DNA of 64,000 nucleotides from Chrysochromulina tobinii (Eukaryota > Haptophyta > Prymnesiales > Chrysochromulinaceae): assembly GCA_001275005.1 (NCBI GenBank), contig JWZX01003409.1, positions 1 through 64,000 on the forward strand. The letters are read 5' to 3'. The notes under the pieces were generated by a model that saw nothing but the letters and a program-made list of their open reading frames with translations, searched no databases and was not told the DNA's origin. Both the position numbers and the translations under genes were made by a program. Below are positions 29,851 to 39,484 of this stretch, one piece after another. How positions within the stretch are numbered: the stretch's first letter is position 1; every line of letters begins with the position of its first letter.

Positions 29851-30513
29851 ATGTTCATCTTGGCGTTTGTGGCAGCGGCGGCGTCCGTACCGGAATACTC
29901 TTTGCAAACAGGAGACCTCCTTTTCGTCCAACCTCCACTTGATGCAACGCTGCCGCTCGATTCCGCGATTCTCGCCACCGGGGCGGCGACCATAGCCTGG
30001 CTGCGCTCGCAAGGCGTCCCAGTTGCGTCGAATGAGACGGTGGTGCACGTTGCCCTAGTTTATCGCGACACGCAGTCTGACCGGGTGACGCTCGTGGAGG
30101 CCACTCCGCCTGTCGTCACGCAGACACCGGCACGCTCCTTTTTCGAGTCGTGGATCAATGCTTCCACATTCTTCCTTGGTCGCCTCAAAGATCCAGACGT
30201 GCGTGCCCATGGCGCTGAAGCGGTAGGCGCTGCGCTTCAGCAGCTTGGTAAGCCATATGCCGACGACTTTGGCACACCACCACAGGAATTTTACTGCAGC
30301 AGCCTTGTCACCTGGGCGTATGGGAAGGCGACTGGCAAAGACGTGAATGTATTCGTGGATCAGCCCTTTACACTCATCTTTGAACCGCTCGAGTTTTGGG
30401 AGCAATACTACTCGGACATGAATATGACTTTGCCGCTCAACGTCACGGGTTCCAACCCGACACTGCTCCTCCACTCTCCGCGCGTCGAATTTTCACGGCT
30501 GGGCTATACATAG
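29851..30513 (+). CDS. Secreted YiiX/YaeF-like (C92) permuted papain-fold protein
   Basis: 220 residues from the ATG at 29851, starting with a signal peptide (Met-Phe-Ile-Leu-Ala-Phe-Val-Ala-Ala-Ala-Ala-Ser). The mature part carries Gly-Asp-Leu-Leu-Phe-Val-Gln, then Val-Val-His-Val-Ala-Leu-Val-Tyr (candidate catalytic His), and Phe-Tyr-Cys-Ser-Ser-Leu-Val-Thr-Trp-Ala-Tyr (candidate catalytic Cys). This is the permuted order of NlpC/P60-related YiiX and YaeF proteins. Four Asn-X-Ser/Thr sites fit secretion or a lysosome/vacuole route. Family members include peptidases, amidases and acyltransferases, so the substrate is open. No introns are seen. Confidence 0.75.
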   Translation: MFILAFVAAAASVPEYSLQTGDLLFVQPPLDATLPLDSAILATGAATIAWLRSQGVPVASNETVVHVALVYRDTQSDRVTLVEATPPVVTQTPARSFFESWINASTFFLGRLKDPDVRAHGAEAVGAALQQLGKPYADDFGTPPQEFYCSSLVTWAYGKATGKDVNVFVDQPFTLIFEPLEFWEQYYSDMNMTLPLNVTGSNPTLLLHSPRVEFSRLGYT

Positions 30514-30811
30514 TCATTACGTTACACGAGTCACGACAGCGGTGCCCGGGTGGGCCGGCTTAGTAAAAAGAAATTGATCCGCGGACTGAACACCGATTTG
30601 AACAACGAGCGTGCGCTCGGCTCGAAAACGCTGCTCCGTCTCTCGGTAAGCTCTCCAGCCCCATCCTCGCACGGGCACACGACCGAGATACGAAACACGC
30701 ACCAATCGAAATACAGTCCGCCGAGAGCCACCGAGACCGGGCACACGTTTACGGCGCGGTACCGAAAAAAGAGCATACGAGACGCGCTCTCTAAGCGACG
30801 TAGTACGCTGT

Positions 30812-33052
30812 CTAAGCACGCCCCCTCCGCTTTGAGCTGCCCTCACTGCATGTGAGCTGCTTGAAGAGCACCTCCTTCGCCTCGGAGCATTCTCGCATCT
30901 TACGCTCCGCGCGCGCCTTGAGGCCCTTGTACCGGTCAGGATGCCACTGCTTCGCAAGCTTCCGATACTGCTTGATGACCCAGGAGCATTGGTCTTCGGG
31001 CTTGAGGTCTCCGAGGTTCGCAGGCAGCTCGAGGACTGAACGGTGGTTGCGCCCGCTGTTCGGGTCGCCCGCGTGCCCGCACCGATTGTCATGCCATGCC
31101 TTTTGATCCGAAGGGTCGATGCACCGCCATTTTCTCTGCAGCTCCAGCACACGGCGCAAGTTGCCTTCAAGCGCCTGCGCGGCCTCCTTAGGGGCGCCGG
31201 GACCGCTCGAGAGTTCAGAGGCAGCGCGCAGGTCCGCAACAGCCTCGTCGAAGTTCTGGTCGGCTTCGTGGGCGACTGCACGCGCCTCGAGAGCCTCACG
31301 CACGCGTGCGGGGTGCACTTGCACTCCGGGCCCAGGCGTCGACAGCGCGCTGTAGGCAGTCTGGCAGTCCTCCATCGCCTCCACGTGCTTCTTCATCGCG
31401 GACCGTGCGCGGCATAGCTTGAGCAGCACCTGGGCTCGAAGGAGCGTGTTGCCCACGTCCATGCCCCTCAACTTAGCAAGCACCGTGTCCAGCTCGGCGA
31501 CGGCACGGTGGTTGTAGCCCTTGACCACCTGCTCCTCGGCAGAGGCCATGAGCTGCAACACCGCCTTGAGCTGCTTGTATTGGGTGCGCACCTCTTCTTG
31601 ATCAGGGTCGTACTTGAGCACACTCGCGAGGAAGCTGAGGGCCTTCTTGCCATCTCCCTGCTCGAGCGCGGCGGCGGACCCAAGGGCGACAGCGAGCATC
31701 CGCGGCTGGCCTCGTAGCCACGGGCTGTACGTCGCCGTCGCCTCCACCACGCGGGCGGCCGCTCGCTGTGCACTGCCCCATCGGCCAAGCATCTGGTGGC
31801 AGCGCGCTTCGAGAAGCTGGAGACGTGCCGACGAGCGAAGATCGCGCGGCAGCCGCTCGAGCGCGTCGAGTGCCGCCTGCCACTGCTCCGTGCGCACCGA
31901 CGTGAAGAAGGGTAGCAGGGCCCGCTCAGCCACCATCATCTGGACCACGCCCTCGCGTGCCGCATTGACTTCCTCCGCGCTCAGAGTCGCACCGTCGGGA
32001 TGAGCGAGGAGACGCGTGTACAGGACGCCGGCCTCACGGAATGAGGCCGCGCTTCGGTGCTCCCCGGCGCGTCGCAGTAACTCGGGCGGACTCGTGCTGG
32101 GGCGCGCTGCCAACCACTCCGCCAACCACACAGGCGAGCCAGTCATCCGCGCCTGTACAATCTCGCTCAGCTTTCGCACCTCGTCGGCGGAGTGCAGCCC
32201 ATGCGCAGAGCAGAACTCGTACACCGCATGCGGCCCGTCCTCGTGGCTGTTGCGCACCACAAGCTTCTTTGTGAGCACTCCGCTGCCATCGTTGGCCGGT
32301 CCACGCAGCTGAAGCTCTAGCTCGAACAGCGCCGGTGACGGCTTCGCTTCCACGAGCAGTCTGTCGTCATCCATGCTGGCTTGCAGGTAGGCCGACCAGT
32401 CTGCTTCGTCCCGAGCCGCGCGCGCCCTCGCCTCCTGCAGCGCGAGAGCCTCCTCGACTCGCCGAGCCTCAGCGGCCGCCGCCTCCCGCGCCTCCTGCGC
32501 CTCGAGCATCCTTTGCTGCTTGAGCTTCTGCATGGCCGTGGCAAGGAGCTGCTTCAGGTCCGCCACGGTGGTCTCATCCAAGCCTTCACGCAGCACGAGG
32601 GCTCCTGATGCAGGTGAGGGCATCACGCGAGCGGCGGGAGGCAGGAGCGCGCGGATCAAGTGGGCCGCGGCCTGGTCGTGCTCGCCGTCTTTCGCAAGCT
32701 CGGCGGCCTTCTTCTTGTACGCTCCAGCAGTACGCAGCAGCAGACTAGCCGGCGCCTCGTGCGAAATCGCTGCAGCATCCTGCGCGAACATGTTCGCGAG
32801 ACTAAGCACCGAGTCAACATCCTCAATCCCATGGCGCTCTGCGAAAATCACGCTCGCTATTGCCGGATCTTGCGAACGAAGCATCACCGCCGCGGCCTCC
32901 TGCCCTGAGGTGAACTTTATACTCCGAGACAGTACGACAGTATCGTCAGCGATCTGCTCTGCTGATTGCAAGCTTTCCTCGTCAGCAGATGCGAGAGCGA
33001 GAAGAAGTACGGCGAGCGTGGGGAGAAAGAGCGGTGCGCTGCCACGTCGCAT
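30812..33052 (-). CDS. ER-lumen DNAJC3 (p58IPK)-like TPR/J-domain protein
   Basis: 746 residues. It has a clear signal peptide (Arg-Arg-Gly-Ser-Ala-Pro-Leu-Phe-Leu-Pro-Thr-Leu-Ala-Val-Leu-Leu-Leu-Ala-Leu-Ala-Ser). Helical repeats follow; the middle is a Glu/Ala/Arg coiled coil, and the C-terminal half has TPR-like helices. A J domain closes the protein (Tyr-Arg-Lys-Leu-Ala-Lys-Gln-Trp-His-Pro-Asp-Arg-Tyr), with intact His-Pro-Asp but a poorly conserved first helix. The arrangement resembles DNAJC3, which delivers clients to BiP. There is no KDEL-like ending; the tail is basic (Arg-Arg-Gly-Arg-Ala), so retention in the ER is uncertain. Confidence 0.75.
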   Translation of the reverse strand: MRRGSAPLFLPTLAVLLLALASADEESLQSAEQIADDTVVLSRSIKFTSGQEAAAVMLRSQDPAIASVIFAERHGIEDVDSVLSLANMFAQDAAAISHEAPASLLLRTAGAYKKKAAELAKDGEHDQAAAHLIRALLPPAARVMPSPASGALVLREGLDETTVADLKQLLATAMQKLKQQRMLEAQEAREAAAAEARRVEEALALQEARARAARDEADWSAYLQASMDDDRLLVEAKPSPALFELELQLRGPANDGSGVLTKKLVVRNSHEDGPHAVYEFCSAHGLHSADEVRKLSEIVQARMTGSPVWLAEWLAARPSTSPPELLRRAGEHRSAASFREAGVLYTRLLAHPDGATLSAEEVNAAREGVVQMMVAERALLPFFTSVRTEQWQAALDALERLPRDLRSSARLQLLEARCHQMLGRWGSAQRAAARVVEATATYSPWLRGQPRMLAVALGSAAALEQGDGKKALSFLASVLKYDPDQEEVRTQYKQLKAVLQLMASAEEQVVKGYNHRAVAELDTVLAKLRGMDVGNTLLRAQVLLKLCRARSAMKKHVEAMEDCQTAYSALSTPGPGVQVHPARVREALEARAVAHEADQNFDEAVADLRAASELSSGPGAPKEAAQALEGNLRRVLELQRKWRCIDPSDQKAWHDNRCGHAGDPNSGRNHRSVLELPANLGDLKPEDQCSWVIKQYRKLAKQWHPDRYKGLKARAERKMRECSEAKEVLFKQLTCSEGSSKRRGRA

Positions 33053-33163
33053 GGATGTTCAGAAATCGACCTTTTGCTCATTTTCGGCGCGAGCGACAAA
33101 TTTGGAAGGCGTTCACACTGTCGCAGTTAGCCAAGATTTTTCAAAGTGGCTTCTACAGCGATG

Positions 33164-33319
33164 TACCGGTACTGTACCGGTTCAAAAACACCGGGGGGAG
33201 CCGGGATACACGCGGGTCATCGCGTGGTCGTGCGCGCGTCGGTGAGTCGGTTCGATTCTGAGGTTCGTCTGTGTGTGTCCCGGCTCCCCCCGGTATTTTT
33301 GAACTGTACGAGTACCGGT
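33164..33319. repeat. Inverted repeat with ~48-bp arms around an ~60-bp loop (dispersed element)
   Basis: The left arm (33164-33212) and right arm (33271-33319) are near-perfect reverse complements sharing TACCGGTACT, GTTCAAAAA and ACCGGGGGGAGCCGGGA. A single related arm lies at 29643-29677. It resembles a small foldback or MITE-type element. No target-site duplication is clear. It lies directly upstream of the glycosyltransferase-like gene, between divergently transcribed genes. Confidence 0.8.
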
Positions 33320-33400
33320 ATATGCCTGCCGCTCGCGATTGTACCCGGTAGCGTGATTTCACGCGCGTGGACGTCATCACTCGAGGAAAGAGGGCCGTCG

Positions 33401-34645
33401 ATGGCGTTGGTGTCGTCGCCGTCTGCCACGGCGCCTCTGGCAATTGTACAGTGGACGCACACGCTCGTGATGAAGCCCATGCTGCTGCGTGCGCGTGAAC
33501 AAATTTTACGTTCTTCGTTTGCAGAGCACCACGTCGTCTTGTCCTCGTGTGGCAACTCGGAGCCGTGTTCAACACTGTTGCAGAAAGCCAAGCCACTTGT
33601 TGAGAACGTGACGTGCACCAACGCAGCCGATGTGGCAAACGCTTTGCAGGCATTTTCGACCGTTCGAAGAGTATTCAAAGGCCGCTACAATGGTTTAGAC
33701 ATGGATGGCCCCGAGAATGGACCAGCACCGCCTTCGTCAGCGTCGCCTCCATCCCGAGCGCCGCCTGCCCCAGGTGTGCACCCACTGGATGTCGGGCAGC
33801 GAGGATGGTGTTGGCACAGCTGTGACGCGCCGTACCTCCTCTGGTATAGTCGGACTGGCCGTACACTACAGCATGTCCGATTCTTCTGGTTCCTGGAGTG
33901 GGATGTCGTGTGGACGGGCGACGTGACAACAGTCCTGTCAGCGTGGAGCGCTCTGTACGAGCCCTTTGACAACAAGACCAGGGTGGACGTGGTTAACCCG
34001 TCCCGATTCGTGAGCCAGGCCAACATGACAGACGTCTACTATGGCCGCCGGCTCCACAGCCATGATTTGCTATGTCCCGCCCCAGCGTGGGCTCCGCGCA
34101 ACTGGGTGCATCGGCACAAACGCAACGAGACCCTCGTCCCGCACACCCATGTGCATCGTTGCGTGACAGAAGTGTATAGAGTCACGCATCGCCTGCTCGG
34201 TGCCATGCTCAACTTCTCGCAAGAGCCGGAGGCGGCCATGTTCTGCGAGATGCGTGCAAGCTCTGTATGTGCTATGCACTCCTGGTGCACCATGAGATCG
34301 CTCTTTGATCGCGGCCGCCTGCATCTTTTTCACACCGCTAAGCGACAGAACCAACTGATTGCAGATCTTGGCGCATCGGCCGCAGCTCCGTCGCTCAAGG
34401 AGATACACTGGGCGCGAAGTCGATGGGTATCCTCGTACGATAGATACAAAGGCAGCGTGCCAGATGACGCACTGCAAAGGCTCGATCGTCCGATGCTCTT
34501 CCATGCATACAAGTGGTTGCAGCCCAAGAACCTGCCCGCTTCACCTCAGGTGCCATCGTTTGCGCATCGGCTGCTCGAGCTGACCAGACCATTTGCGGAG
34601 CGGCTCTCCAACGGGACGTTACAACAAAGACACAACACACGATGA
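33401..34645 (+). CDS. Glycosyltransferase-like protein, family not certain
   Basis: 414 residues from the ATG at 33401; the upstream open frame overlaps the foldback repeat and is unlikely to be coding. The core motif Phe-Phe-Trp-Phe-Leu-Glu-Trp-Asp-Val-Val-Trp-Thr-Gly-Asp looks like the acidic metal-binding strand of GT-A glycosyltransferases. A Cys/Trp/His-rich region follows (His-Arg-Cys-Val-Thr-Glu-Val-Tyr ... Cys-Ala-Met-His-Ser-Trp-Cys). A Pro/Ser-rich insert at about residues 103-130 separates the two halves and could be an unrecognised intron. No signal anchor is visible with this start. The exact enzyme class is unknown. Confidence 0.5.
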   Translation: MALVSSPSATAPLAIVQWTHTLVMKPMLLRAREQILRSSFAEHHVVLSSCGNSEPCSTLLQKAKPLVENVTCTNAADVANALQAFSTVRRVFKGRYNGLDMDGPENGPAPPSSASPPSRAPPAPGVHPLDVGQRGWCWHSCDAPYLLWYSRTGRTLQHVRFFWFLEWDVVWTGDVTTVLSAWSALYEPFDNKTRVDVVNPSRFVSQANMTDVYYGRRLHSHDLLCPAPAWAPRNWVHRHKRNETLVPHTHVHRCVTEVYRVTHRLLGAMLNFSQEPEAAMFCEMRASSVCAMHSWCTMRSLFDRGRLHLFHTAKRQNQLIADLGASAAAPSLKEIHWARSRWVSSYDRYKGSVPDDALQRLDRPMLFHAYKWLQPKNLPASPQVPSFAHRLLELTRPFAERLSNGTLQQRHNTR

Positions 34646-34989
34646 CAGACGGACGCGTTGGGGTTGGGTAGGCCAAGCCACGCCCAATTTGATGTCGATG
34701 CAAAAAAGCTTCATGAAGCTTTTTGCGGGTAACGGCTGACGCGCGGGTACTACTGTAACCTTACTCGGTTACTGCGGCAACGCGTAGATTGGGAATGGCA
34801 CGGCACAACATTTTTGCAGTGTGATGCGAACTGGTGCGTGATTGCGGCGTGTACAGCACGGTAGAGATACCCGGCGTACAGTAGTACGCAGTCAGAAGTT
34901 TGAAATCAGGGTATGAGGATTGTGTGCAAATCCAGATATGAATCCCTCCCCTACCCCCTTGGGTAAATTCTCACTGAAACTCGAAACTG
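34646..34989. other. Intergenic region with a 3' palindrome
   Basis: At 34702-34724 the sequence AAAAAGCTTCA|TGAAGCTTTTT is a perfect palindrome about 60 bases after the glycosyltransferase-like stop codon. It may form a 3'-UTR hairpin. No gene is seen. Confidence 0.55.
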
Positions 34990-37900
34990 TCAACGCACGG
35001 CCCGCGCCTGAGCTACGCTCGCGACCACTATCGAGCCCACGGAAAAGGCGACGCTGCCCAGCACGAGCAGCGCGCCGCTCGACGTCCACCCATCGCCGTA
35101 CGGACCGGTGGCAACGCGAGTAACGAGATCGGCTGCGAGGTCGGCGGCCCACGTCGTCGGGCTCGTCGTCGTCGTCGTCGCTGCTGTCGGCCTCGTCGTT
35201 GTCTGCGCCATTGTCACCGTCATCGTCATCTCGGCAGACACCGCGCTCGGCGCGGCTTCCAGCGCCCCCCCTTCGCCCGTCAGCGCTGACGCCGCGGCCT
35301 CGGGCGCTCCTGTGCCCTTGCTCTTCTTACCATCCTTGGTGCCCTTGAATCCCTTCTTACCCTCGTTAGGGCTCTTAAACCCCTTGCCACCGTGCGCATG
35401 CGTCTTGCCGCCGACGCCCTCGCCGCTCACGAAGTTGCCGTCCGCGTCTAGCGAGCCGCTAAACCACTGGAGTGCCTTGAGGTCATCCGCAGCCGCATAC
35501 GCGGCCTCAGCGGCCGCCGAGAGCTGCTGCTGCTGCTGCTGCGAGCAGCCGCGCCCGCCGCCCGCGAGGCGCCGGCGCGAGAGCGCGAGCGAGGCCGACC
35601 AGACGGCGCGCGCGTCGTACTGCCCGTGCGTCGCCTGCGCGCGGCGCGCGGCTGCCTCGTCCTCGATGCTCGGTGGCGAGATCGGCGGCGGCACGTGCGG
35701 GGGGCCAGCGATGCGCCCGTACGCCTCGCGGCGCAGGCGCATCAGGTCTTCGAACTCAGGCTCGAGCAGCGGGAGCATCGTGCGCAGCAACGACTGGAAG
35801 AGCGTCGGGAAGAGCGCCTCCTGCGTGGCGAGCAGGCACTTGATGCGGTAGCGCTCCTTGGGGGCTTCAAAACATGCTGGGCACGTCTCCGAGACGATCG
35901 GCAGCCGGACCGACTCCGAAAAGGCCTCGGCCTCGTGCTCGCGCACGTACGCGAGCGGCCGGATGACCCGCAGGTCCTGTGCGTCGATCGTATAGTGTGC
36001 CTTCATCGAGCGGAGCGCGCCGTTGTGCATGGCCGACATGAGGAAGGACTCGGCGAGATCGTCGAGATGCTGCGCCATGGCGAGCACATTGTACCCCTCG
36101 CGCCGCGCGGTCGCGTAGAGGACGCCGCGCTTCATGCGCGAGCAGAACGAGCAGATGGACACGCGGTTGCCTTCTTTGGCCATGCACGGCTCGGCAATCT
36201 CGAGCAGCGGGTGCTTCTCGTAAAAATAGGGCAGCCCGAGCTTGGCGCAGTAGGGGATGAGGGGCGACGGGTCGAAACCGTCAGCGCCAGGGTCCACGGT
36301 GCAGGCGCCCAGCTCCCACTGGAATGGAGTGCGCTTCTGGAGCGCATGCAGGATGTGCAGCATGGCGAGCGAGTCCTTGCCGCCGCTCAGCCCGACGAGC
36401 ACGCGGTCGCCGGGTCGAAGCATCCCGTACTGGAGGATGGCGCGAAGCACCCTGTTGGACAGCTTCGTGTCCGGGGTGGCCCAGCCCGAGCCTCCAGCGC
36501 CACCGCTGCTGCTCGCGCTGCCGACACCCTCGGCCACTGCTGCTGCCGCCGCGTCGGCAGCGTAGGCGGCTTCGGGATCCAAAAATGGATCGAAGCCCTC
36601 GCCGAGACTCGCGCCCACCGGGTCCGCGCCGCTGCCCTCGCCGCCGCCCTCGCCGCTGCCCTCCCGGGCGCCGTCTCGAGCACCAACGGCGCTCGGCACT
36701 GGAGCCGGTGGGCACGCGAGCTGCGCATCTGCCCGCGCAAAGGCGGGTGGCTCGAAGGGGGCGCGCGCGACGGGGATCACCCCGCGGTGCATCGCGGCCG
36801 CCTCACCTGGAAGGAGAAACCAACGGAGACGGGCGCCCTCGGGAGATAGCATCTCCGCGAGGGTCTGGCCAGCAAGGGGTGCCCCCGTGTTTCGTCGCAT
36901 CTCCGAGGACGCAATCTTGGCAAGCGCGTGCGCCTCGGCCAGGGCAGCCTCGAAGCGGGCGGCCTGCGCGGCGGCCGCGCCCCCCTCGCCGCCCGTCCCG
37001 GCGCGCGGCATCGAAGGCTGCCCCTCTGCCCTCTTCCAGCTCAGCGCTCCTCCAGCGTACGAGATGCCACCGAGCCAAGCGCGCGGCGGGCGGCGCTGGT
37101 GCACGTGGCGCCACTCGGCGGTGCGTGCGTCGCACAAGTACTGCGGCAGCAGCTTCCACCCGTGCTCCGCGACAAAGTGGACGGCGTCGAGCACGTAACG
37201 TACTTGCTGCGCGTCGGCAAAGTAAGGAAGGGAGAGGCGCACGTAGCCGGGGCGCAGCAGCTCGTTGTCCTCCTTCTTGACCAGCTGTGCCTCGAAGGCG
37301 TCCGAGAGCGTGCCGTCGATGCCGAGCAACTGCTGCGAGTACGGCCCAGCGCACATGCAGCCGCCGCGCGCCTGGATCCCGAAGAGGTCATTGAGCAGCG
37401 CGACCACATAGTTGTGGTGCAGAAGCAGCGGGCCGCCGCCGCCGCTCATGCCGCCGGCCGTGCCGTCCGTGACGCGGAAGGCGAGGGCGAAGATGGGCAG
37501 CCGCTTTGCCGTCGGGTGGCCGAGGATGGCGATGCGCGGATGGCGACCCCACGCGGCACGGCACGCGCCCAGGAGCGCGCCATCGGCACGTGCGATCGCG
37601 GGCGCGCCAACGGCCTTCTGAAGCTGCAGCACGAGGCCGGCGCGGATGGCGCCCACGATGCTCGGAGTACCACCCTCCTCGCGCTCTTCGTCGTTCTTGA
37701 GGTACACGTGCCGCTCCCGCGACACGTAGAAGACGGTGCCCCCGCCCGGGCACGTCGAGATGCCGCGCGTCGCGAGCGCCTTCTTGTACACGAGGACGCC
37801 TGCCGCCTGTGGCCCGCCCGCGAACTTGTGCGGCGAGAAGAAGAGGGCGTCCTTGGCGATCAGGCTCGCGCGCTCCGCGTCCTCGTGCGGTGGGTTCATC

Positions 37901-38670
37901 GCCAGCCCGATCGCGTACGGCGCCGCCGACGCGTAATCCCAGACGGCGAGGGCACCATGCGTGTGCAGCAACGCAGTGATCGCATCCACGTCAGAGAGGA
38001 TGCCGGTGACGTTGGAGGCGGCTGAGAAGGCGCCGACGCGCAGTGGCCGGTGCGCGTGCGCGCGCAGCGCCGCCTCGAGCGCGTGCAGGTCCACGCCGCC
38101 CGCCGCCGCCTCGCCGATGCTCACGACGTCCGCGACGCTCTCACGCCACGGCAGCAGGTTGGAGTGGTGCTCATAGGGGCCGACGAAGACGACAGGCCGC
38201 TGCGCCTCGGGCAGCGCGTGCGCGGCAGCGCGCGCCTCGGGCGTGGGCGCGAGCAGCCCGAGCATCGCCACCAGCCGGTTGGCACCCGCCGTCGCGCCCG
38301 AGCCCGCGAAGAGCACCCTGTCGGCATTCTTGCCGCGGTCGTTGCACCGCAGGTAGTTTTTGATCATGACGCGCGCCTCGGCGACAAAGTCGCTCGACTG
38401 GCGGCCCGTCTTGGTTGTTGACGTGTGCGTGTTGCCGTACGTGGGCAGGATCGCCTCGCGCACGTAGTCCTCGATGAAGGCGAGCGCCCGGCCCGAGGCG
38501 GTGTAGTCTGCGTAGACGAGCGGCCGCAGCCCAAAGGCCGTCTGCGACTGCAGATCGCGCCCGAGCTCGTTGGCGCGGATGTAGCCGAAGAGTGGCGCGT
38601 CCGACGGGTGGTGGTGCGTCTCGGCCGTCTCGTCCTCGGTGGCCGACGGGTTTCCTTCGATGGTGCTCAT
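34990..38670 (-). CDS. Fusion of class V aminotransferase (cysteine-desulfurase-like) with TtcA-type tRNA thiolase and C-terminal membrane anchor
   Basis: One open frame of 1226 residues. Residues ~40-560 are a PLP enzyme of the class V fold, with Tyr-Ala-Asp-Tyr-Thr-Ala-Ser-Gly, His-His-Ser-Asn, the PLP lysine K282 in Ser-Pro-His-Lys-Phe, and Cys438/Cys440 in Gly-Gly-Cys-Met-Cys-Ala-Gly-Pro near the desulfurase active-site position. After a Gly/Ala-rich linker, residues ~745-960 are a PP-loop ATPase (Ser-Gly-Gly-Lys-Asp-Ser at 762-767). It carries Cys840/Cys843 (Cys-Ser-Phe-Cys-Ser-Arg) and Cys930/Cys933, as in TtcA, whose 4Fe-4S cluster serves 2-thiolation of tRNA cytidine 32. The end holds a Thr-rich tract and one hydrophobic segment (~1203-1222), possibly a tail anchor. 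Fusion would couple sulfur supply and use; that is inferred. Confidence 0.85.
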   Translation of the reverse strand: MSTIEGNPSATEDETAETHHHPSDAPLFGYIRANELGRDLQSQTAFGLRPLVYADYTASGRALAFIEDYVREAILPTYGNTHTSTTKTGRQSSDFVAEARVMIKNYLRCNDRGKNADRVLFAGSGATAGANRLVAMLGLLAPTPEARAAAHALPEAQRPVVFVGPYEHHSNLLPWRESVADVVSIGEAAAGGVDLHALEAALRAHAHRPLRVGAFSAASNVTGILSDVDAITALLHTHGALAVWDYASAAPYAIGLAMNPPHEDAERASLIAKDALFFSPHKFAGGPQAAGVLVYKKALATRGISTCPGGGTVFYVSRERHVYLKNDEEREEGGTPSIVGAIRAGLVLQLQKAVGAPAIARADGALLGACRAAWGRHPRIAILGHPTAKRLPIFALAFRVTDGTAGGMSGGGGPLLLHHNYVVALLNDLFGIQARGGCMCAGPYSQQLLGIDGTLSDAFEAQLVKKEDNELLRPGYVRLSLPYFADAQQVRYVLDAVHFVAEHGWKLLPQYLCDARTAEWRHVHQRRPPRAWLGGISYAGGALSWKRAEGQPSMPRAGTGGEGGAAAAQAARFEAALAEAHALAKIASSEMRRNTGAPLAGQTLAEMLSPEGARLRWFLLPGEAAAMHRGVIPVARAPFEPPAFARADAQLACPPAPVPSAVGARDGAREGSGEGGGEGSGADPVGASLGEGFDPFLDPEAAYAADAAAAAVAEGVGSASSSGGAGGSGWATPDTKLSNRVLRAILQYGMLRPGDRVLVGLSGGKDSLAMLHILHALQKRTPFQWELGACTVDPGADGFDPSPLIPYCAKLGLPYFYEKHPLLEIAEPCMAKEGNRVSICSFCSRMKRGVLYATARREGYNVLAMAQHLDDLAESFLMSAMHNGALRSMKAHYTIDAQDLRVIRPLAYVREHEAEAFSESVRLPIVSETCPACFEAPKERYRIKCLLATQEALFPTLFQSLLRTMLPLLEPEFEDLMRLRREAYGRIAGPPHVPPPISPPSIEDEAAARRAQATHGQYDARAVWSASLALSRRRLAGGGRGCSQQQQQQLSAAAEAAYAAADDLKALQWFSGSLDADGNFVSGEGVGGKTHAHGGKGFKSPNEGKKGFKGTKDGKKSKGTGAPEAAASALTGEGGALEAAPSAVSAEMTMTVTMAQTTTRPTAATTTTTSPTTWAADLAADLVTRVATGPYGDGWTSSGALLVLGSVAFSVGSIVVASVAQARAVR

Positions 38671-39484
38671 AATGGAGGCACGCGACAGCGTGGGCTTCGG
38701 TACAGTTCAGTTTCGTCGCATTCAGTTTCGTCGCGGTGCCCCGCGCTCAAACAAAGGGGGGGAGTGGGGGAGGGGAATTGGTTGGAAGGTCCAGGCCCTT
38801 GGCGCGGAGCGCCGCCGGCGCCACTGCCCACTGACGCACTGTGTGTTGAGCCGGGTCCGGGACCTCCAGTTCGGGGATCGGGCAGTTCATTCACTTCATC
38901 TCACCATTCAGTTCCCAAACAGGTGTGGGGTTAGGGCCTTATAAACATGAAAAATAGTAGACCACTCCCCCTTGGGTCAACCATTCAGTTCCCAAACAGG
39001 TGTGGGGTTAGGGCCTTATAAACATGAAAAATAGTAGACCACTCCCCCTTGGGTCAAGGCGGGGGCCGACCGCGACGAAACCTCAAACCTGACCGCTCTG
39101 ACTGTGACACTGACTGACTGACTGTCACTGTGACGGGGTACACACGGGTCTACACTGCGACTGCCTGCGCGTACACGCATGTGTTTGGCTGCGATTCGCT
39201 GGTAAAGTGCTCTCGGCGAATGCCCTCACCGCGCTCCGTCCCAGCTCTCTACTCTCCCACTTCCTGTCCCACGCTGCGACGCAATTGGTCCCACGGGCTT
39301 CTTACGGGTTTCGGCCTTGTTCGCGCGCCCGCTCTCAAGCATCTTTACTCTCACGCCCTCACATGTGCTCCAGGCACGAGCTCGGCACACGTTGCACTCC
39401 CTGCGGCTGCCCCAAGGTGCCGCGTCCCGCGTGAGAGCGGTCCTTAGTATCTGGCGCCGTCGAACCGAGTATCCCATCTTCCAC
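38671..39484. other. Intergenic region with a perfect 77-bp tandem duplication
   Basis: I see no gene. GGTACAGTTCAGTTTCGTCGCATTCAG-like short repeats lie near 38698-38735, followed by the 77-bp duplication listed separately. Frames here are short and unconvincing. Confidence 0.5.
38904..39057. repeat. Perfect 77-bp tandem duplication
   Basis: Copies at 38904-38980 and 38981-39057 appear identical base for base, including CCATTCAGTTCCCAAACAGG and ACCACTCCCCCTTGGGTCAA. The unit is AT-richer than its surroundings and non-coding. Identity implies a very recent event or an assembly duplication. Confidence 0.95.

Noticed and set aside
33241-33275. tRNA-like GGTTCGATTCTGA box
   Set aside because: There is no matching acceptor stem or A box, and it lies in the loop of the inverted repeat.
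33146-33400. Extended N-terminus of the glycosyltransferase-like protein
   Set aside because: This stretch reads through the foldback repeat and has no convincing ATG context or signal anchor.
35626-36849. 407-codon plus-strand frame over the fusion gene
   Set aside because: It has random Arg/Pro/Ala composition on the non-coding strand of a well-supported gene.
38925-38945. Telomere-like GGGGTTAGGG
   Set aside because: It is a single copy per 77-bp unit, not an array, so it is not a telomere.
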